A stretch of 64,000 nt of DNA from Pirellulales bacterium (GTDB lineage: Bacteria; Planctomycetota; Planctomycetia; Pirellulales; Lacipirellulaceae): NCBI GenBank assembly GCA_019636345.1, contig JAHBXQ010000005.1, forward strand, positions 62,001-126,000, written 5' to 3'. Positions within the stretch are counted from its first letter, which is position 1. Every line of letters starts with the position of its first letter. Positions 61,254 through 64,000 of this stretch are shown here, in pieces. The position numbers and the translations under genes were made by a program. The notes under the pieces are model-generated. The model made no database searches. It saw only the letters and a list, made by a program, of their open reading frames with translations, and was not told the origin of the DNA.

Positions 61254-61325
61254 ATCGAGAAGCTCCAGCGGGGGTGCGTGAAGCTGGCCATCGTAATGGC
61301 AACCGTCAAGCGAGACAACGACGCC

Positions 61326-61333
61326 GCGGTCGG
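61326..61333. repeat. left target-site duplication of the palindromic element
   Basis: GCGGTCGG directly before the element at 61334; the same 8 bp stand directly after it at 61465-61472. Confidence 0.75.
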
Positions 61334-61464
61334 GGTAGTGATACCGGTTGCGCCCTTGGAAGGGTGGCTGGGGTCGCAGCGCAGCGGAGCCCCCAGGGAA
61401 TCCGCTGGGGGCTCACTTCGTTCGACCCCAGCCACCCGTCAATTTGGCAAATGGGATCACTACC
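61334..61464 (+). mobile_element. 131-bp palindromic MITE-like element, complete copy
   Basis: Terminal inverted repeats GGTAGTGAT (61334-61342) and ATCACTACC (61456-61464), flanked by an 8-bp direct repeat GCGGTCGG on both sides, a target-site duplication. The interior is one long interrupted palindrome (GGGTGGCTGGGGTCG ... CGACCCCAGCCACCC with an inner AGCCCCCAG / CTGGGGGCT). No coding capacity, so it would need a transposase in trans. Its right end supplies the TAG stop of the gene at 61460-63940. Second copy, inverted and truncated, at 50408-50529. Confidence 0.8.
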
Positions 61465-63940
61465 GCGGTCGGCGCGCCGCTTGCCCGACGACCGCGACCG
61501 CGGCGGCCAAACTGAGAAGCGACGCCGCGGCTGGCTCGGGAACCGTGGCAATCGCCCCGCCGGGCCCGAACTGTCTCTGCCACGCGAGGAAATCAGCCCC
61601 GTCGACGCGCCCGTCCCCCGTGGCGTCCCCTTGGGCCTGTGCGGCGCTGGGCGCTGCGCCAAAGTTCGACTTCCAAATCCCCAGGTCGGTCCCGTCGACC
61701 GCGCCGCTGCCGTTGAAGTCGGCTCCGCCTCCGCTGGCGACTACGTTGAGGAACAACGTCGACCCGCCCGGGTTCACCTGCCACTGCCGACCCGCGGGAA
61801 GCGTCGGGAGCAGGTACGAGTCGAATCCGTCGAATCCGCCGCCCGCGACCAGCACGCCGAACGAGTCGCCGATTTGCGGCGTGAAGAACGTGGCGAGATG
61901 CACGGCCAAGGCGCCGCCCAAATCGGCGGCGCCGCTCACTTCGACCCGGTCGTACTGCGGAGCGAGGGGATTCGAGTTATCCGTCCCGGCCAGCCGAATC
62001 GACATGATCGCTCCCGCGCCTTGGACATAGTCGCCGTCGATGTCGATCCGTCCAATGCCCGACAGCCCGTTTCCCGGGGAAATCGATCCGCCCGCGTTGT
62101 TGACCGAGCCGACGACTCTCCCCGATCCTTCCAGGAATCCGGTGCTCAGAACGGTCAACCCGTTGGTCGCGGTCAAATCGCCGCCAGGCTGCAATCTCAA
62201 CTCGGCCGCGGCGAACGTCCCGCCGATGGACAGGCTCTTGACGGTCGTCGGCGCCGCAGGGCCGGTGACGAATTCGCGATTCGGACCGCCGATCGAAACG
62301 TCGTGCACAAGGGCCGGTTTGAGCCCGAGAGTCCAGTTCGGAACGTCGTCCCAATCGCCGAACGTCGGACCGCGCCACTTGAGATCGGGCGTGAACAGCA
62401 CCGCCGCGTTGCCGGCGGCGGGATCGTTCGGGCCGACCAGATACGCCAGTTGGCCGTAGTCGTTCAGCACCCGCGGGCGGCCGTCCTCGACGCCGGTTCC
62501 GCTGCTGAAGATCGCGACCTCGACCGGAACTCCGCCAAGGGTCGTCCCCGTGCGGGCCACGAGGACCTGCTCCCCGCTCGCGTCGGCGAGCCAGATCCCT
62601 TGGTCGTTCGTGTCGTCGACGACGCCGGCCTGATGGGCGAGCCTCGCGGCGAAGGCTAACTGCCCCGTGCCGTTCATCGTGTAGCGGAGAAAGTCGGAGT
62701 AACTGGCTCCGGTGATCCCGCCGACGCCCCCCGACCCGGTGCGGGCGACGAGCTTCGCGGGGGCTCCGAGGGGGGCGAGCCAGATCCCTTCGGCGTCGGC
62801 CGCCGTGACGCCGCCGACGCCCGGCTGCAACTCGGCGCTGTAGAGCACGGCGCCATCGCTGCCCAACAGCGGATCCTCCAAAGCGGCGACGACTCCCCCC
62901 GGGACGCCGACCGGATCGACGCCGCCGACTCGCTGCACAAGTTCTCCCGCGCCGCCATCGTACCGCCAGATGCCGCCGGCCCCGGCGGCGGTCGCGTGGA
63001 AGGCAACCTGCCCTGCGGCGTTGATCGTGGGATCGCGAAACGCCGTGAACGACGCCGCGGGGATCCCGGGAACGTTTCCCGACCCAGTGCGCCCCAGCAA
63101 TTGGCCGACTCCTGCCGCGTCGTACTGCCAGATGCCGGCGCTGTTGGTCGAATTGACGCTCCCCCCGGTTTGCAGCGAGGCTCGGAACGCGTAATCGCCT
63201 CCCACGTTCATGGCCGGGGCGTTGAAGGCAAAGAACTTGGCGCTGCCGGCGCCGGGGACGGCAGTAATCCCCTCGCGGATAAGCAGCGCTTCCCCTCCGA
63301 GGCCGAAGTTCCACACGCCGCGATCATTGAGCGACGTGACGCCGCCCCCCAAGGCAAGCTGCGGCGTCAACGGCAGCCGGCCGTTCGCCGTGGCCCGCAG
63401 GCGAAAGACGCCCGTGGTGAATACGGCGCCAGGGACGCCTGGCGCCGAGGTCGTGGCGGAACGAGCGACCACGTCGCCCTCATCAGCGAACTTCCATACT
63501 CCCAGGCGACTTTCGGACGTCACGTCCCCGATCCCTGGGACGAGATCGGCTTCGACGAACACGGTTCCGTCGTCGACAATCAGCGTGCGACTGAATCCGT
63601 TGAAGTCGGTCCCCGCGGCGCCCGGCACGCCGCCGACCCCGGCACGGGCCAGCATGGCAGTCGCCCCGTCGCGCCAGCGCCAGATCGTCGACGAGCTGCT
63701 TGACGTCACCCCGCCGCTTCCCTCGACCAACAGGCCCGCCATGGCGACTTGCCCGTGCGGATTCAGCACGATCTCGCCCACCGATGCGACGACTCCGCCG
63801 GGGAGCTGCGGGGCGGCGTCGCCCGTGGCGATCAGCACCTGATTGCCCGCGCGACCGGTCGAAGTCGCCAGCGTCACGAACAGGAGACCAACAGCGGCGA
63901 ACCGCTGCGCCTGCAGCGAGAAACTCAAAGTGCGGATCAT
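61460..63940 (-). CDS. PEP-CTERM protein with repeated GxxGVPGxxFxxF-type units
   Basis: 826 aa from ATG 63940; signal peptide (FAAVGLLFVTLATSTGRAG). The body repeats units like LARAGVGGVPGAAGTDFNGF, LLGRTGSGNVPGIPAASFTA and IWRYDGGAGELVQRVGG, each of about 55-70 residues, a secreted planctomycete repeat family (choice-of-anchor type), predicted beta-rich. Then an autotransporter-type segment (GTFAAAELRLQPGGDL), a dockerin-like GADFNGSGAVDGTDLGIWKS with GADFLAWQRQFGP, and the tail VPEPAAASLLSLAAAVAV plus ARRPR. The TAG stop is contributed by the inserted palindromic element; without it the tail would read five residues further. Function unknown. Confidence 0.87.
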   Translation of the reverse strand: MIRTLSFSLQAQRFAAVGLLFVTLATSTGRAGNQVLIATGDAAPQLPGGVVASVGEIVLNPHGQVAMAGLLVEGSGGVTSSSSSTIWRWRDGATAMLARAGVGGVPGAAGTDFNGFSRTLIVDDGTVFVEADLVPGIGDVTSESRLGVWKFADEGDVVARSATTSAPGVPGAVFTTGVFRLRATANGRLPLTPQLALGGGVTSLNDRGVWNFGLGGEALLIREGITAVPGAGSAKFFAFNAPAMNVGGDYAFRASLQTGGSVNSTNSAGIWQYDAAGVGQLLGRTGSGNVPGIPAASFTAFRDPTINAAGQVAFHATAAGAGGIWRYDGGAGELVQRVGGVDPVGVPGGVVAALEDPLLGSDGAVLYSAELQPGVGGVTAADAEGIWLAPLGAPAKLVARTGSGGVGGITGASYSDFLRYTMNGTGQLAFAARLAHQAGVVDDTNDQGIWLADASGEQVLVARTGTTLGGVPVEVAIFSSGTGVEDGRPRVLNDYGQLAYLVGPNDPAAGNAAVLFTPDLKWRGPTFGDWDDVPNWTLGLKPALVHDVSIGGPNREFVTGPAAPTTVKSLSIGGTFAAAELRLQPGGDLTATNGLTVLSTGFLEGSGRVVGSVNNAGGSISPGNGLSGIGRIDIDGDYVQGAGAIMSIRLAGTDNSNPLAPQYDRVEVSGAADLGGALAVHLATFFTPQIGDSFGVLVAGGGFDGFDSYLLPTLPAGRQWQVNPGGSTLFLNVVASGGGADFNGSGAVDGTDLGIWKSNFGAAPSAAQAQGDATGDGRVDGADFLAWQRQFGPGGAIATVPEPAAASLLSLAAAVAVVGQAARRPR

Positions 63941-64000
63941 CTCGGAAGCACCGTCAGCGTCTGGTAAATTGATCAGGCGGCGGCGAGTCGAAGGGCTCGC

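Overview
The window looks like chromosomal DNA of a planctomycete, probably Pirellulales/Lacipirellulaceae-like. The sequence is GC-rich. It carries several DUF1559 prepilin-like proteins, PEP-CTERM tails of the VPEP plus hydrophobic plus Arg-rich type, N-terminal LEPR-XLL-like motifs, dockerin-like DGxVDGxDFLxWQR segments and a type II secretion/pseudopilin gene set. I saw no rRNA, tRNA, CRISPR array or complete insertion sequence.

Layout. (1) 1-15.5 kb is a pectin / rhamnogalacturonan-I degradation locus: a GH28 polygalacturonase, a PL22 oligogalacturonate lyase, three PL11 rhamnogalacturonan lyases (one short, two large multidomain paralogues in tandem) and a GH106-type alpha-L-rhamnosidase, preceded by the end of a PEP-CTERM surface protein. 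(2) 16-22.2 kb: a large autotransporter-repeat PEP-CTERM protein, then two paralogous DUF1559 proteins with a small lipoprotein between them. (3) 22.3-31 kb, minus strand: a YncE-like propeller/phosphoesterase, a DUF1559 protein, three pseudopilin-like proteins joined by 4-bp overlaps and three tandem GspF-like membrane proteins, with no GspE ATPase here. (4) 31-35 kb: an ECF sigma factor with a probable anti-sigma partner, divergent from a secreted pectate lyase-like protein. (5) 35-41 kb: a tandem pair of trypsin-like/PDZ proteins (one intact, one with an altered triad and a nested PDZ), lexA with a candidate operator, a hicBA toxin-antitoxin pair, ispH and a HExxH protein. (6) 41-46.4 kb: an NtrB/NtrC-like two-component pair, a higBA module followed by a decayed copy of the regulator 3' end, and a HEPN gene with a small partner. 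(7) 46.8-53.7 kb, minus strand: DUF4261, prmC, prfA, rpmE, a transglutaminase-like lipoprotein and kdsA. (8) 53.7-64 kb: a gene-free stretch holding a structured plus-strand RNA candidate, a VWA protein, a PhyH-family oxygenase with a halogenase-type HxA motif, an SDR, a sialate O-acetylesterase-like protein, galK and a PEP-CTERM repeat protein whose stop codon lies in the end of a small inserted palindromic element.

How the genes work together. The first 15 kb plus the 32.5 kb lyase would depolymerise homogalacturonan and rhamnogalacturonan-I outside the cytoplasm and process oligomers to uronates and rhamnose. galK and the acetylesterase fit removal and use of galactose and acetyl decorations. 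The pseudopilin/GspF set may export or assemble surface proteins. The most novel-looking items are the HxA oxygenase, the nested-PDZ pseudoprotease, the 131-bp mobile palindromic element with a target-site duplication, the structured RNA candidate at about 54.06-54.28 kb and the HEPN two-gene module. All product names come from reading motifs by eye; no database search was run.
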